A DNA stretch of 64,000 bases from Xylophilus sp. (GCA_009914555.1 WNDY01000007.1:45585-109584), one strand, 5' to 3'. Numbered from the stretch's first letter, positions 36,315 to 46,783 are shown. Numbers and translations are program-made. Notes: generated by a model not told the origin, from the letters alone.

Positions 36315-38611
36315 TAGCTGCGGTCGGCCACGTTGTCCACGTTGAAGCGCAGCACCGCCTTGCGCCCGTACAGTTCGGTGGTGTAGCGGACGCCCAGATC
36401 GAACACGGCCCAGCCCGGAAGCTGGAGCGTGTGGGCGTTGGTCAGCCACTGGCTGCTGGTCGCCCGCATGCCGGTGGTCAGCGTCACGCCATTCGTTCCC
36501 GGCACGTCCCATTCCGCGCCCAGATTGGCCTGCCACCTGGGTGATCCCACGGCCGTGTAGCCGTCGAGCGTGCCGTCCTGCGTCTTGGTCTGAACGCCTT
36601 GCGCATAGGCCGCGCCGCCCAGCACGCGCACGCCGCGCGCGATCTCGCCGAAGGTGTTCCATTCCAGCCCGCGCACGCGCTTCTCGCCGCCGTCGGTGGC
36701 GTCCGTGCCCGCATCGGTGTCGAACGTGATCAGCGTCGGCTTGGTGATCTGGTACAGCGCCAGCGTGTTGGTGAACGTGCCCGCATCCCATTTGACGCCG
36801 ACTTCGGCCTGCTCCGTCTTGTACGGCGCAAAGGCGTAGTTGCGGGCGTAGCCGCTGGTCGTGGAGATGCTGTCGCCCTGGCTCAGGCCCTGCACGTAGC
36901 TGGCGTACAGCGACACGTTCGGTCCCCAGGGCTTGAAGACCACGCCCGCGGCGGGCGTGACCACGCTCTTGTCGTAGGCGACCTCGCCGCCGGTGGAAAT
37001 GCCGTCCGCCGTCGGCACGACCTTGAAGCTCTGACGGCGCAGGCCCAGCGTCAGTTTCAGCCTGTCGTCCAGCATGGACAGGGTGTCCACCAGCGCCAGG
37101 CTGCCGAAAGTCTTGTCCGACCACTTCTTGGCCGACCCGGGCAGATCGGGCATCGCCACATACGTCGGGTTGTAGATATTCGAGGTACCGCTCCTCGAAT
37201 TGGCATCGTAGCCATAGTCCATCTCCAGGCGCGAGGCCTGAAGCGTCATCTCGTGGCGGACGCCGCCAGTCCCGAAGTTCAGGCGCAGGCCTGTCTCCAG
37301 GTGCACGTTGTTCTCGTACATGCGCTGGCCGGACATGGACAGACTGCCGGAGCCGTTCGCCGATGTGGGACGAACCCACGTGCCCGTGTAGTAGCCCGCA
37401 ACCTTGCCGTCGCGCACGCCGACGTTGGCAAAGACGGTCGCCACGCCGTTGAAAGCGTACTCGGCGCGCAGGATGGCGGCCTTGTTTTCCGCCTCGCCAT
37501 AGGCGCCGGGGAACTGGTTCAGGCTGCCGTCAGGCGCAGGCAGCACGCCCAGGGCGGCGTTGCTGAAATAGATGCCCGCGGTGGTGCCTCCGTTGAATTT
37601 TTCCTTGCTGTAGTAGGCATCCAGCGAGCCCTTAAAGCCGCCGTTGCGGTAGTCCAGCGCGGTCGACAGAAACTGGCGCTGCTTGGATTGCCCGTCGATC
37701 TCGGTGTCGCCGTTGGCGAACGAGCCGTTGATGCGGATGCCCCATTCCTTGCTCTGGCCGAAGCGGCGGCTCAGGTCGAACCTGGTGCCGACCTGGCTTT
37801 CGGAGCGCCAGCCCAGCGTGACGCGGTTGAGCGGCTCTTCGCCCGCGCGCTTGGGCACCAGGTTGACCGTGCCGCCCAGCGCGCCAGCGGGCGCCATGCC
37901 GGTGAACAGCGCGCTCGGGCCGCGCAGCAGCTCGACGCGCTCGAACATCTCGACCGGCGTGTGGCTGTAGGGTGCCATGCCGTACATGCCGTCGATCGTC
38001 ATCTCGTTCTGGTTGACCGCAAAGTTGCGGATGCGGAAGTTCTCGAACGGGTGGCCGTCCGGCGTGGAGTCGCGTACCGAAGCATCGTTCTTGAGCGCTT
38101 CGGCCACGGTGCGGGCACCCTGGTTCTCGATGGTCTCGGCCGTGTAGCTGGTCACGGTGAAGGGCGTGTCCATCACATCCATGTTGCCCAGCAGGCCCAG
38201 CCGCGCGCCGCGCGCCACCTGTCCGCCCGCGTAGGCCGGCGGCAGAGCGCCCGGGCGCTCTGCCTCGGCCGTCACGCGCACCTCGCCCAGGGTGCCGCCC
38301 AGGGCCGCGGCGCGGTGGACCACCACGGTCTGCCCGTGCCGCACGGCTTCGAGCCCGCTGCCGGCCAGGGCCGCCGCCAGCGCGGCGTCCACGGCCAGCG
38401 CGCCGCGCACGGCCGGCGCCCGCCGGCCCTGCGCCAGCTCGGGCGGCAAGATGAGCTGCACGCCGCCGCGCCGCGCGATCTGCGCCAGCGTGGCGTCCAG
38501 CGCCTGCGCGGGAATGTCGAAGGCGATGGGCGCCTGCGCGGTCGCCGCCGGCAGGGCCGCCGCGAAGGCGAACGCCGCCGCAGCGCGGGAGATGGTCGTC
38601 GTCGGTGTCAT
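36227..38611 (-). CDS. TonB-dependent siderophore receptor with STN signalling domain
   Basis: 794 residues. Signal peptide (ISRAAAAFAFAAALPAATAQA), STN domain at about 30-100 (IAFDIPAQALDATLAQIARRGGVQLIL), plug domain (NMDVMDTPFTVTSYTAETIENQGARTVAEAL, then VELLRGPSALFTGMAPAGALGGTVNLVPKR) and a 22-strand barrel ending SVSLTMDF with the terminal phenylalanine. STN domains signal to FecR-type regulators. The fused FecI-FecR gene lies just upstream on the same strand, so this receptor is its natural partner. Ribosome binding site GAGAGGAAGC precedes the ATG at 38611. Confidence 0.93.
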   Translation of the reverse strand: MTPTTTISRAAAAFAFAAALPAATAQAPIAFDIPAQALDATLAQIARRGGVQLILPPELAQGRRAPAVRGALAVDAALAAALAGSGLEAVRHGQTVVVHRAAALGGTLGEVRVTAEAERPGALPPAYAGGQVARGARLGLLGNMDVMDTPFTVTSYTAETIENQGARTVAEALKNDASVRDSTPDGHPFENFRIRNFAVNQNEMTIDGMYGMAPYSHTPVEMFERVELLRGPSALFTGMAPAGALGGTVNLVPKRAGEEPLNRVTLGWRSESQVGTRFDLSRRFGQSKEWGIRINGSFANGDTEIDGQSKQRQFLSTALDYRNGGFKGSLDAYYSKEKFNGGTTAGIYFSNAALGVLPAPDGSLNQFPGAYGEAENKAAILRAEYAFNGVATVFANVGVRDGKVAGYYTGTWVRPTSANGSGSLSMSGQRMYENNVHLETGLRLNFGTGGVRHEMTLQASRLEMDYGYDANSRSGTSNIYNPTYVAMPDLPGSAKKWSDKTFGSLALVDTLSMLDDRLKLTLGLRRQSFKVVPTADGISTGGEVAYDKSVVTPAAGVVFKPWGPNVSLYASYVQGLSQGDSISTTSGYARNYAFAPYKTEQAEVGVKWDAGTFTNTLALYQITKPTLITFDTDAGTDATDGGEKRVRGLEWNTFGEIARGVRVLGGAAYAQGVQTKTQDGTLDGYTAVGSPRWQANLGAEWDVPGTNGVTLTTGMRATSSQWLTNAHTLQLPGWAVFDLGVRYTTELYGRKAVLRFNVDNVADRSYYSGIFREGTAIGTLGAPRTFSVSLTMDF

Positions 38612-38754
38612 GTCGTTGCTTCCTCTCAGGATGTGAATGCTTCGGCCCCAGGCGTTTCGCCGGGTCCCACATCACAGGACGAAGAAGGACGGCGGAATCC
38701 CGCAGCGGATTGCGCAGCAATCGATGGCGGACGCCGGACCGCGGAGAAAACTTT

Positions 38755-38817
38755 GGGGGTATAGTCCCCCACCCCTCTCCCAGAGAGCGCTATGCGGTAC
38801 CTAATGGGGGAGTATCG
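38755..38817 (-). repeat. stop-proximal palindromic repeat, copy E
   Basis: On the minus strand, 12 bp after the FecI-FecR stop: GATACTCCCCCATTAGGT, then ACCGCATAGCGCTCT, then a GGGGTGGGGGACTATACCCCC end. TCCCCCA and TGGGGGA form a 7 bp stem. The stretch ACCG..TAGCGCTCT is shared with copy H at the same spacing from the left box, the best evidence that these are one family. Confidence 0.7.
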
Positions 38818-38829
38818 AGCAGCCGCCGG

Positions 38830-40128
38830 TCAGCGCCGCGCGGCCCGCTCGGTGATCGCGACGCGGGCGGGGCGCCCGGCCTGCCAGTCCACCTCCACCG
38901 GCATCGCCGCGGGCAGCCGCCGCAGCCATTCGCCGGCCTGGGCACTGCGGATCTCGGCCGTGACCGGCAGCCGCGCGGCGGCATCGGAGACGGCGATGCC
39001 GGTGTCGGTATAGCGGCGCAGCCGCGCGGCCACCTCGCCGAGCGGCGCATCGCGAAAGCCGAGCCAGCCGTCGCGCCACGCAGCCACGCCTTGCGCCGCA
39101 CGGGGCACGGCCCGCGGCGGCTCGCCGGGGGCGAGGCGCACCACATCGCCGGCCGCGAGCAGCAGGGGCTGCCAGGACCCGCCATCCGCCGCGGGCTCGA
39201 CCCGCACACGGCCCGACTCGACGCCGACCTCCACCGCGCCGCCCGCATCCTGCAGGTCCACCGAGAAGCGCGTGCCGAGCACGGTCACCCGCACCGCGCC
39301 GGCATCGACGACGAAGGGCCTGGCAGCGTCGTGCGCCACCTCGAAGAAAGCGGCGCCGCGCTGCAGCCGCACATGGCGCCGCGCGGCGTAGTAGGCGATG
39401 TCCGCCGCGCTGGCCGCGTCGAGCGTGAGATGCGTGCCGTCGGGCAGGGTCTGCATGCGCTGGCGGCCGACCGCGCTGACCACGGCCGCCTGCCACTGCG
39501 CGATGTGCAGGCGCCACCACGACCATGCCAGCCCGCCGCTGCCGGCAAGGGCCCCGATGCCGAGCAGCGCGCCGGCCAGGCCGCGCCGGCGCGGGCCCTG
39601 CGCCGCAGCGGCTCCGGCCGAGGCGTGCCAGCGGGCCAGCACGCCGTCCACCGCCTGGCCGGCGCGCTGCACATCGCGCTCGATGGTGCTGCGGGTCACA
39701 CCGTGCAGGCGGGCCAGTTCGTCCTGGCCCACGCCTTCGATGCGGTGCGCGACGAACACCTCGCGCGTGCGCCGGGGCAGTGCCGCCAGCGCGGCGCCCA
39801 CAGCCTGCAGCAGCCGCCGCTGGGCCAGCAGCTGGGCGCCGTCGGCCGCGGCCGGTTCGCCCGGGTGCAGCGCCAGCCAGGCCTCGGCATGCTGATCGGC
39901 CAGCCGCTGGCGGCGCAGATGGTCGACGGCCAGGTTGCGCGCCATCGTGAAGAGATAGGCCTGCGGGTCTGCCGGCCGGGCCGCGGCGCGGGAATGCAGC
40001 TGCAGCCACAGATCCTGCGCAAGCTCGCGCGCGTCGTCAGCATTGCCGGTCTTGCGCGCGAGGAACTGGACGAGCTGCTGGTAGCTGCGGTGGAAGCTGG
40101 CGTGCAGCGGCGAAGCGGAAACGGTCAT
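38830..40128 (-). CDS. fused FecI-like ECF sigma factor and FecR-like anti-sigma/transducer
   Basis: 432 residues in one frame. Residues 10-78 are sigma region 2 (LAQDLWLQLH, AYLFTMARNLAVDHLRRQR) and 105-160 sigma region 4 (LPRRTREVFVAHRIEGVGQDELARLHGVTRSTIERDV). One membrane helix follows at 184-205 (GLAGALLGIGALAGSGGLAWSWW). Residues 210-430 form the periplasmic FecR domain (LPDGTHLTLDAASAADI, VRVTVLGTRFSVDL, ending in the secretin-like VAARLRRYTDTGIAVSD). Normally these are two genes. A hybrid of this kind is known (IutY of Pseudomonas putida). It should read the TonB receptor's STN signal and then release its own sigma part. Confidence 0.92.
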   Translation of the reverse strand: MTVSASPLHASFHRSYQQLVQFLARKTGNADDARELAQDLWLQLHSRAAARPADPQAYLFTMARNLAVDHLRRQRLADQHAEAWLALHPGEPAAADGAQLLAQRRLLQAVGAALAALPRRTREVFVAHRIEGVGQDELARLHGVTRSTIERDVQRAGQAVDGVLARWHASAGAAAAQGPRRRGLAGALLGIGALAGSGGLAWSWWRLHIAQWQAAVVSAVGRQRMQTLPDGTHLTLDAASAADIAYYAARRHVRLQRGAAFFEVAHDAARPFVVDAGAVRVTVLGTRFSVDLQDAGGAVEVGVESGRVRVEPAADGGSWQPLLLAAGDVVRLAPGEPPRAVPRAAQGVAAWRDGWLGFRDAPLGEVAARLRRYTDTGIAVSDAAARLPVTAEIRSAQAGEWLRRLPAAMPVEVDWQAGRPARVAITERAARR

Positions 40129-40181
40129 GGCAGGAGGCGTCGGAGGGACCGCGGTCGCGGTTCACCCGACGGCATACCCGC

Positions 40182-40206
40182 AAATAACAACGATTCTCAA
40201 TAATTC
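40182..40206 (-). promoter_or_regulatory. Fur-box-like operator upstream of fecI-fecR fusion
   Basis: The minus strand reads GAATTATTGAGAATCGTTG followed by TTATTT. It contains the TTGAGAATCGTT core seen in betaproteobacterial Fur boxes and is strikingly AT-rich against the 70% GC background. It lies about 55 bp before the ATG of the fused regulator, in promoter position, so iron repression through Fur is likely. Confidence 0.6.
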
Positions 40207-40230
40207 ATGCCGCCCCCAGGCGCGGCGCGC

Positions 40231-41616
<1,386 letters not shown>

Positions 41617-41757
41617 GGTGCCTCTGTCTGTCGGGATGAAAGGAAACGGACAGCGGCGGGAACGGAAAAGTTCTCGATTCGCCGGCGGGCGACAGCATAA
41701 ACCCGCCGGCGCGGCCGGGCACCGGGCCGCCGCACGGCGCGCGCGGCCCGCCCGGCA

Positions 41758-41904
41758 TCAGCCGGCCGTGCCCATGGCTGGGTCGCTCACCCCATCCCGG
41801 CCGTTCTCGACCCGCCCGGCAAAGCGCCGCGCGAACGTCTCCTGCGTGCTGCACTGCACCGAGAAATCGTACCAGTTGCCGCTGCCGCCCAGGGTGGGTT
41901 TCAT
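41758..41904 (-). pseudogene. phosphocholine-specific phospholipase C, C-terminal fragment
   Basis: From 41904 the minus strand encodes MKPTLGGSGNWYDFSVQCS, then FARRFAGRVENGRDGVSDPAMG. This resembles the end of the second DUF756 domain of bacterial phospholipase C (nonhemolytic type), where NWYDFxV and RFAGRxExGxxxxSDPAMG are conserved. The enzyme body is missing upstream. The call rests on recollection of that family's C-terminus. Confidence 0.55.
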
Positions 41905-42215
41905 CCGGATGAAGGTGGAGGTGGAGAGGAGGAAAAAGCGCAGCGCAGAAAGCAGAGGGAGCGCGAACGCGCGGGTCGTCTGGAACCGGCCGGCTCCGGA
42001 CCCATGGCCCACGCCTGCCGTGGAGCAACGGCGGCGCACCGGGGCGCCCGGTCGCCGGCATGGGCTGAAGGCCATTCTGGAAGCCGTGATTTGCACAACG
42101 ATGACAGCCGTGCGCAGGCGCGCGCGGACGCCCGGCTTTGGGGATAATTCCGCCCGCCTCACCCAGGCCGCGGCAACGACTGCGGCCATACCCCACCCCA
42201 CGACTCCCCTATCCC
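41905..42215 (+). other. 311 bp gap with no recognised gene
   Basis: No similarity to any gene is seen on either strand. A purine-rich run (GAAGGTGGAGGTGGAGAGGA at 41910-41930) is the only compositional oddity. The right end holds the class I fumarase leader, including a GCCATACCCCACCCC stretch that looks like a lone right-end box of the repeat family. Confidence 0.3.
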
Positions 42216-43769
42216 ATGACCACGCGCATCCGCCAGGACGACCTGATCGAGTCCGTCTCCGCCGCCCTCCAGTACATCAGCTACTACCACCCGGCCGACT
42301 ACATCTCCCACCTCGCACGCGCCTACGAGCGCGAACAGAGCCCGGCGGCCAGGGACGCGATCGCGCAGATCCTCACCAACAGCAAGATGAGTGCGACCGG
42401 CCGCCGGCCGATCTGCCAGGACACCGGCATCGTCAACGTCTTCCTCAAGGTCGGCATGGACGTGCGGTGGGACGGCTTCACCGCCGGCCTGGAGGACGCG
42501 ATCAACGAAGGCGTGCGCCGCGGCTACAACCACCCGGACAACACGCTGCGCGCCTCGGTCGTGGCCGATCCGCAGTTCGACCGCAGGAACACCCGGGACA
42601 ACACCCCGGCCGTGATCTCGGTGCAGATCGTGCCGGGCAACACGGTGGACATCACCGTCGCGGCCAAGGGCGGCGGCAGCGAGAACAAGTCCAAGATGGT
42701 CATGCTCAACCCGAGCGACAGCGTGGTCGACTGGGTGCTCAAGACCGTGCCGACCATGGGCGCCGGCTGGTGCCCGCCGGGCATGCTGGGCATCGGCATC
42801 GGCGGCACGGCCGAGAAGGCGGTGCTGCTGGCCAAGGAAAGCCTGATGGACGACCTCGACATGTACGAGCTGCAGGCGAAATCGTCGCGCGGCGAGAAGC
42901 TCGACCTTGTCGAGGAGATGCGCCTGGATCTCTACGAGAAGGTCAACGCCCTGGGCATCGGCGCGCAGGGCCTGGGCGGCCTGACCACCGTGCTCGACGT
43001 CAAGATCAGGATGTACCCGACGCACGCCGCGAGCAAGCCGGTCGCGATGATCCCCAACTGCGCGGCCACGCGGCATGCCCACTTCGTGCTCGACGGCTCC
43101 GGCCCGGTCTACCTGAGCGCGCCCTCGCTCGACCTGTGGCCCAAGATCGACTGGGCGCCCGACTACAACACGTCCAGGCGCGTCGACCTGAACACCCTGA
43201 CCAGGGAGGAAGTCGCGGGCTGGAAGCCCGGCGACACGCTGCTGCTCAACGGCAGGATGCTCACCGGCCGCGACGCCGCGCACAAGCGCATCCAGGACAT
43301 GCTCGCGCGCGGCGAGCAGCTGCCGGTGGACTTCACCAACCGCGTCATCTACTACGTCGGCCCGGTCGACCCGGTCGGCGACGAGGCCGTCGGCCCGGCC
43401 GGCCCGACGACCGCCACGCGCATGGACAAGTTCACCGACATGATGCTGGCCCAGACCGGCCTGATCGCGATGATCGGCAAGAGCGAGCGCGGCCCGGTCG
43501 CCATCGAGGCCATCCGCAAGCACAGGAGCGCCTACCTCATGGCCGTGGGCGGCGCGGCCTACCTGGTCAGCAAGGCGATCAAGACGGCCAGGGTCGTCGG
43601 CTTCGCCGACCTCGGCATGGAGGCGATCTACGAATTCGACGTGGTCGACATGCCGGTGACCGTGGCGGTGGACGCCGGCGGCACCAGCAAGCACATCACC
43701 GGCCCGGCCGAATGGCAAAAGCGCATCGCCTCGGGCGAGTTCAAGACGATCGAACTGGCGCCAGCCTGA
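42216..43769 (+). CDS. fumarate hydratase class I (iron-sulfur)
   Basis: 517 residues from the ATG giving MTTRIRQDDLIESVSAALQ. Cysteines for the [4Fe-4S] cluster occur in PICQDTG, GAGWCPPGMLG and IPNCAATRHAHF. The C-terminal beta domain follows after residue 330 (LLNGRMLTGRDAAHKRI, VGPAGPTTATRMDKFTD). It hydrates fumarate in the citric acid cycle and is oxygen-sensitive. With fumC on the other side, the cell has both an iron-dependent and an iron-free enzyme. Confidence 0.95.
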   Translation: MTTRIRQDDLIESVSAALQYISYYHPADYISHLARAYEREQSPAARDAIAQILTNSKMSATGRRPICQDTGIVNVFLKVGMDVRWDGFTAGLEDAINEGVRRGYNHPDNTLRASVVADPQFDRRNTRDNTPAVISVQIVPGNTVDITVAAKGGGSENKSKMVMLNPSDSVVDWVLKTVPTMGAGWCPPGMLGIGIGGTAEKAVLLAKESLMDDLDMYELQAKSSRGEKLDLVEEMRLDLYEKVNALGIGAQGLGGLTTVLDVKIRMYPTHAASKPVAMIPNCAATRHAHFVLDGSGPVYLSAPSLDLWPKIDWAPDYNTSRRVDLNTLTREEVAGWKPGDTLLLNGRMLTGRDAAHKRIQDMLARGEQLPVDFTNRVIYYVGPVDPVGDEAVGPAGPTTATRMDKFTDMMLAQTGLIAMIGKSERGPVAIEAIRKHRSAYLMAVGGAAYLVSKAIKTARVVGFADLGMEAIYEFDVVDMPVTVAVDAGGTSKHITGPAEWQKRIASGEFKTIELAPA

Positions 43770-43838
43770 ATACCCTCAGGGGTAGCAGTCTACAGCACTT
43801 TTCCGGCAAGCGCTGTGGGCCTATACCCCTGCCTTTTT
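43769..43838 (+). repeat. stop-proximal palindromic repeat, copy F, terminator-like
   Basis: It overlaps the fumarase TGA: GAATACCCTCAGGGGTAGC, inner ACAGCACTT, loop TTCCGGC, AAGCGCTGT, then GGGCCTATACCCCTG and a CCTTTTT run. CAGGGGTA pairs with TACCCCTG (8 bp) and ACAGCACTT with AAGCGCTGT (one mismatch). The stem plus T-run fits an intrinsic terminator for the fumarase transcript. Confidence 0.75.
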
Positions 43839-43900
43839 CCGTTCGCTGCGCACTGCGGCGCGCAGCGGCACAATCGGCCGCCGTGCCCCATCCTGCGCCC

Positions 43901-44755
43901 GTGACCGATCTCCTTCCCGCTGTGCCCGCCAACGCGCCGATCGGCGTCTTCGACAGCGGCATCGGCGGCCTGAGCATCCTGCGCGCGCTGCGCGCCGAGC
44001 TGCCGGGCGAGGACTTCGTCTACCTGGCCGACAGCGGCCATGCACCCTACGGCGAGCGCGGCGACGCCTACGTGACCGCGCGCAGCCGCGCCATCGTCGA
44101 CGCGCTGCGCGCGCGCCATGGCATCAAGGCGCTGGTCGTGGCCTGCAACACCGCCACGGCGGCGGCCATCCACCTGCTGCGTCCCGCGCATCCGGACCTG
44201 CCGATCGTCGGCGTCGAACCCGCCGTCAAGCCGGCCGTGGCGGCCACGCGCAGCGGCCACGTCGGCGTGATCGCTACGCGCGGCACGGCCGGCAGCGCCA
44301 AGTTCCAGGCCCTGCTGGCGGGCCTGCGCGGCGGCGTCCGCGTCACCGTGCAGCCCTGCGACGGCCTGGCCTACGCCATCGAGCGCAGCGTGCTCCAGCC
44401 GGCGGCCGACCCGGGCGGCGAGGTCGCCGCGCTGTGCCGCCGCTACCTGGGCGCGCTCGACGCGCCGTTCGGCAACGGCCCGGGCGCCATCGACACGCTG
44501 GTGCTGGGCTGCACCCACTACATCTTTGCCGAGCCCGTCCTGCGCGCCGTCGCCGGCGCCGAGGTGCGGATGATCGAGACCGGCGCGCCGGTCGCGCGCC
44601 AGGTGCGCCGCCTGCTGTCGCCCGGCGGGTTGCAGCCGCGCGCGGACGGCGGCCGCACCACCCTGCTCACCACCGACGACCCGGCGCTGCTCGGCGCCGC
44701 GGCCGCCGGCTGGCTGGGCCTGCCGGCCGGCTCCGCCCGGGCGGCCCTTTTCTAG
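43901..44755 (+). CDS. murI: glutamate racemase
   Basis: 284 residues from a GTG at 43901 (VTDLLPAVPANAPIGVFDSGIGGLSIL); a GTG six codons upstream (43883) is an alternative and no ATG is available. Both catalytic cysteines are in context: LVVACNTATAAA and VLGCTHYIF, and SGHAPYGERG matches the substrate loop. It supplies D-glutamate for peptidoglycan in the cytoplasm. Length is normal for the family. Confidence 0.92.
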   Translation: MTDLLPAVPANAPIGVFDSGIGGLSILRALRAELPGEDFVYLADSGHAPYGERGDAYVTARSRAIVDALRARHGIKALVVACNTATAAAIHLLRPAHPDLPIVGVEPAVKPAVAATRSGHVGVIATRGTAGSAKFQALLAGLRGGVRVTVQPCDGLAYAIERSVLQPAADPGGEVAALCRRYLGALDAPFGNGPGAIDTLVLGCTHYIFAEPVLRAVAGAEVRMIETGAPVARQVRRLLSPGGLQPRADGGRTTLLTTDDPALLGAAAAGWLGLPAGSARAALF

Positions 44756-44920
44756 CGCCTGCCCGATGGCGGCCTGCCGGGCGCCGCACGGCGGCATACG
44801 GGTATTGGTATCCGATCGCGGCCATCGGTGCAAACCCGCATATCATCGCGCGCGCTCGCCGGCCCGGCAGGGGATGGCGCGCCTTCTTCCAACCAGCCAT
44901 CGCGCGGAGTGCTTCTTTCC

Positions 44921-46522
44921 ATGTTCCTGAGCCAAGCCTCGATCAACCGCAAACTCGGCACCGTGCTGGGCATCGTCCTCGGCCTGTCGGTGCTGACCAG
45001 CCTGTATGCCATCTGGCAGTTCCGCCAGATCAGCAGTTCGGTGCAGGATGTGGCGGTCGAGAACATCCGCATCGAGCGCGCGACGGCCGACTGGCTGCGC
45101 CACGTGGACATGGCCGTGCAGCGCGCCGGCGCCACCGCCCGCAGCGCCGATCCGGGCCTGGTCGCCTATTTCGCGCCGGCCATCGATGCGGCCACCAGGC
45201 AGATCACCGCGCTGCAGACCTTCGTCAACGAACGTCTCACCACGCCCGAGGGCAAGGCCGCGCTGGCCCGCATCGACACGGTGCGCAGGCAGTTCACCGC
45301 GGCGCGCGACGAGACCCGCAAGCTCAAGCAGGACGGCGATGCCGAAGGCGCGGCCCGCGTGTTCGACAGCCGCTTCCAGCCGGCCGCGCAGGCCTACGTG
45401 GATGCGATGCAGCAGATCCTGGCCCAGCAGCGCGGCAGCCTGGACGCCGAGGTCGCCGCCATCCTGGCGCGCCAGCAGCAGGCCGAATCGCTGTTGATCG
45501 CCGCCGGCATCGTCTCGGTGCTGGTCGGCGTCGCCCTGGCCATGCTGCTCGGCGCAAGCGTCGTGCCGCCGCTGCGCCAGGCCGAATCGGTCGCCCAGGC
45601 CATCGGCCGCCGCGACCTGGCTACGGCCGCCGACGCGCCGGCCGGGGCCTACGGCGCCGACGAAGCCGGCACCGTGCTGCGCGCGCTCGACGGCATGCGG
45701 CAGGCGCTGGCCCAGTCGCTGCGCCAGGTGCGCGCCGTGGCGGACGGCATCTCCACCGCCAGCACCCAGATCGCCGCGGGCAACCAGGACCTGAGCGCCC
45801 GCACCGAGCAGACCGCCAGCAGCCTGCAGGAGACGGCCAGCGCCATGGAACAGCTCACCGGTACCGTCCAGCAGAGCGCCGGCGCCGCCCGCCAGGCCAG
45901 CGAACTGGCCGCCTCGGCCGCCGGCGTCGCCCGCCGCGGCGGCGAGGCGGTCGCGCAGGTGGTCGCGACGATGGAGGACATCCATGCCAGCTCACGGAAG
46001 ATCGCCGACATCATCGGCGTGATCGACGGCATCGCCTTCCAGACCAACATCCTGGCGCTCAACGCGGCGGTGGAGGCCGCGCGCGCGGGCGAGCAGGGCC
46101 GCGGCTTTGCCGTGGTCGCCAGCGAGGTCCGCTCGCTGGCCGGCCGCTCGGCCGATGCCGCCCGGGAGATCAAGGCGCTGATCGGCACCAGCGTCGACAA
46201 GGTGGCCGCGGGCGCCACGCTGGTGCAGGACGCTGGCGCGACCATGCAGGAGATCGTGGCCAGCGTGCAGCGCGTGAGCGACATCGTGGGCGAGATCTCG
46301 GCAGCCGCCTCCGAGCAGAGCCAGGGCATCGGTCAGGTCAACACCGCCGTCGCCCAGCTCGACCAGATGACGCAGCAGAACGCCGCGTTGGTGGAGGAAT
46401 CGGCCGCCGCTGCTTCCAGCCTGAAGGAGCAGGCGAGCCGCCTGGCCGCGGTGGTGGGTGAGTTCCGGCTCGACAGCCGCGCGCCGGCCCTCGCTTCGCG
46501 CCAGCCCCATTTGCTGGGCTGA
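44921..46522 (+). CDS. methyl-accepting chemotaxis protein (4-helix-bundle sensor)
   Basis: 533 residues from the ATG giving [17 protein letters not shown]. First membrane helix at 16-36, periplasmic four-helix bundle (residues 40-185), second helix near 190-212, HAMP, then the signalling domain with the hairpin tip [48 protein letters not shown]. It signals to CheA through CheW. There is no NWETF-like tail for CheR tethering, the end being QPHLLG. No che genes are in the window. Repeat G overlaps the stop codon. Confidence 0.93.
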   Translation: MFLSQASINRKLGTVLGIVLGLSVLTSLYAIWQFRQISSSVQDVAVENIRIERATADWLRHVDMAVQRAGATARSADPGLVAYFAPAIDAATRQITALQTFVNERLTTPEGKAALARIDTVRRQFTAARDETRKLKQDGDAEGAARVFDSRFQPAAQAYVDAMQQILAQQRGSLDAEVAAILARQQQAESLLIAAGIVSVLVGVALAMLLGASVVPPLRQAESVAQAIGRRDLATAADAPAGAYGADEAGTVLRALDGMRQALAQSLRQVRAVADGISTASTQIAAGNQDLSARTEQTASSLQETASAMEQLTGTVQQSAGAARQASELAASAAGVARRGGEAVAQVVATMEDIHASSRKIADIIGVIDGIAFQTNILALNAAVEAARAGEQGRGFAVVASEVRSLAGRSADAAREIKALIGTSVDKVAAGATLVQDAGATMQEIVASVQRVSDIVGEISAAASEQSQGIGQVNTAVAQLDQMTQQNAALVEESAAAASSLKEQASRLAAVVGEFRLDSRAPALASRQPHLLG

Positions 46523-46586
46523 TACTCCCCGTCCGTCTCCCTGGATGCTGTCGGCAAACGCCGATTTCACCCATATACCACGCCTG
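46521..46586 (+). repeat. stop-proximal palindromic repeat, copy G
   Basis: The first bases form the stop codon itself: TGATACTCCCCGTCC, then GCTGTCGGCAAACGCCG, then CCCATATACCACGCCTG. The left box is identical to those of copies E and H (GATACTCCCC); the middle shows a weaker match to the CGGCAAGCGC part of copy F. A T6 run follows at about 46595. Confidence 0.65.
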
Positions 46587-46613
46587 ACCAGCGGGTTTTT
46601 TCATTCTCCGGGC

Positions 46614-46650
46614 AAAACAAAACCGGCTGTCCTGGATCGGATCAGCCGGT
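46614..46650 (-). terminator. rho-independent terminator of the small ORF transcript
   Basis: On the minus strand: ACCGGCTG, 13-nt loop, CAGCCGGT, then TTTTGTTTTG. A perfect 8 bp GC-rich stem followed by a T-rich tract is a standard intrinsic terminator. It lies about 50 bp after the stop of the 27-codon gene. Confidence 0.8.
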
Positions 46651-46699
46651 CGGAGAGGTGTGAAGGGCCGGCCTCTCGCCGGTGCAGTATGGGGTGCGG

Positions 46700-46783
46700 T
46701 CAGCGGGCGGCGCGGGCCGGAGCGCGCTTGCGATCGCGCTCATCGAACGGCCAGGCAGACAGCGGAAGCGAGAAGGTGTTCAT
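46700..46783 (-). CDS. 27-residue small protein gene
   Basis: ATG at 46783 preceded by a strong ribosome binding site (AAGGAGTCCCTCGAC). It encodes MNTFSLPLSAWPFDERDRKR and then an Arg/Ala/Pro tail ending in TGA at 46700-46702: an amphipathic aromatic start and a basic end. A perfect terminator follows. The unit (leader, SD, small frame, terminator) stands alone between convergent and divergent genes. I do not recognise the protein; it may be a small regulatory peptide or the coding part of a dual-function RNA. Confidence 0.5.
   Translation of the reverse strand: MNTFSLPLSAWPFDERDRKRAPARAAR

Noticed and set aside
38612..38754. Specific FecI-type promoter of the TonB receptor
   Set aside because: Two CGTC-like -10 candidates exist (near 38680-38690) but no convincing -35 could be fixed by eye.
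42159..43718. 519-codon open frame antisense to the class I fumarase, His/Asp/Arg-rich
   Set aside because: Typical shadow frame of a high-GC gene; composition is low-complexity and the plus-strand fumarase is unmistakable.
44790..44850. Tenth copy of the repeat family after murI (GGCATACGGGTATTGG and CCCGCATATC)
   Set aside because: Boxes are present but no shared core or clear inverted repeat; kept only as a possible decayed copy.
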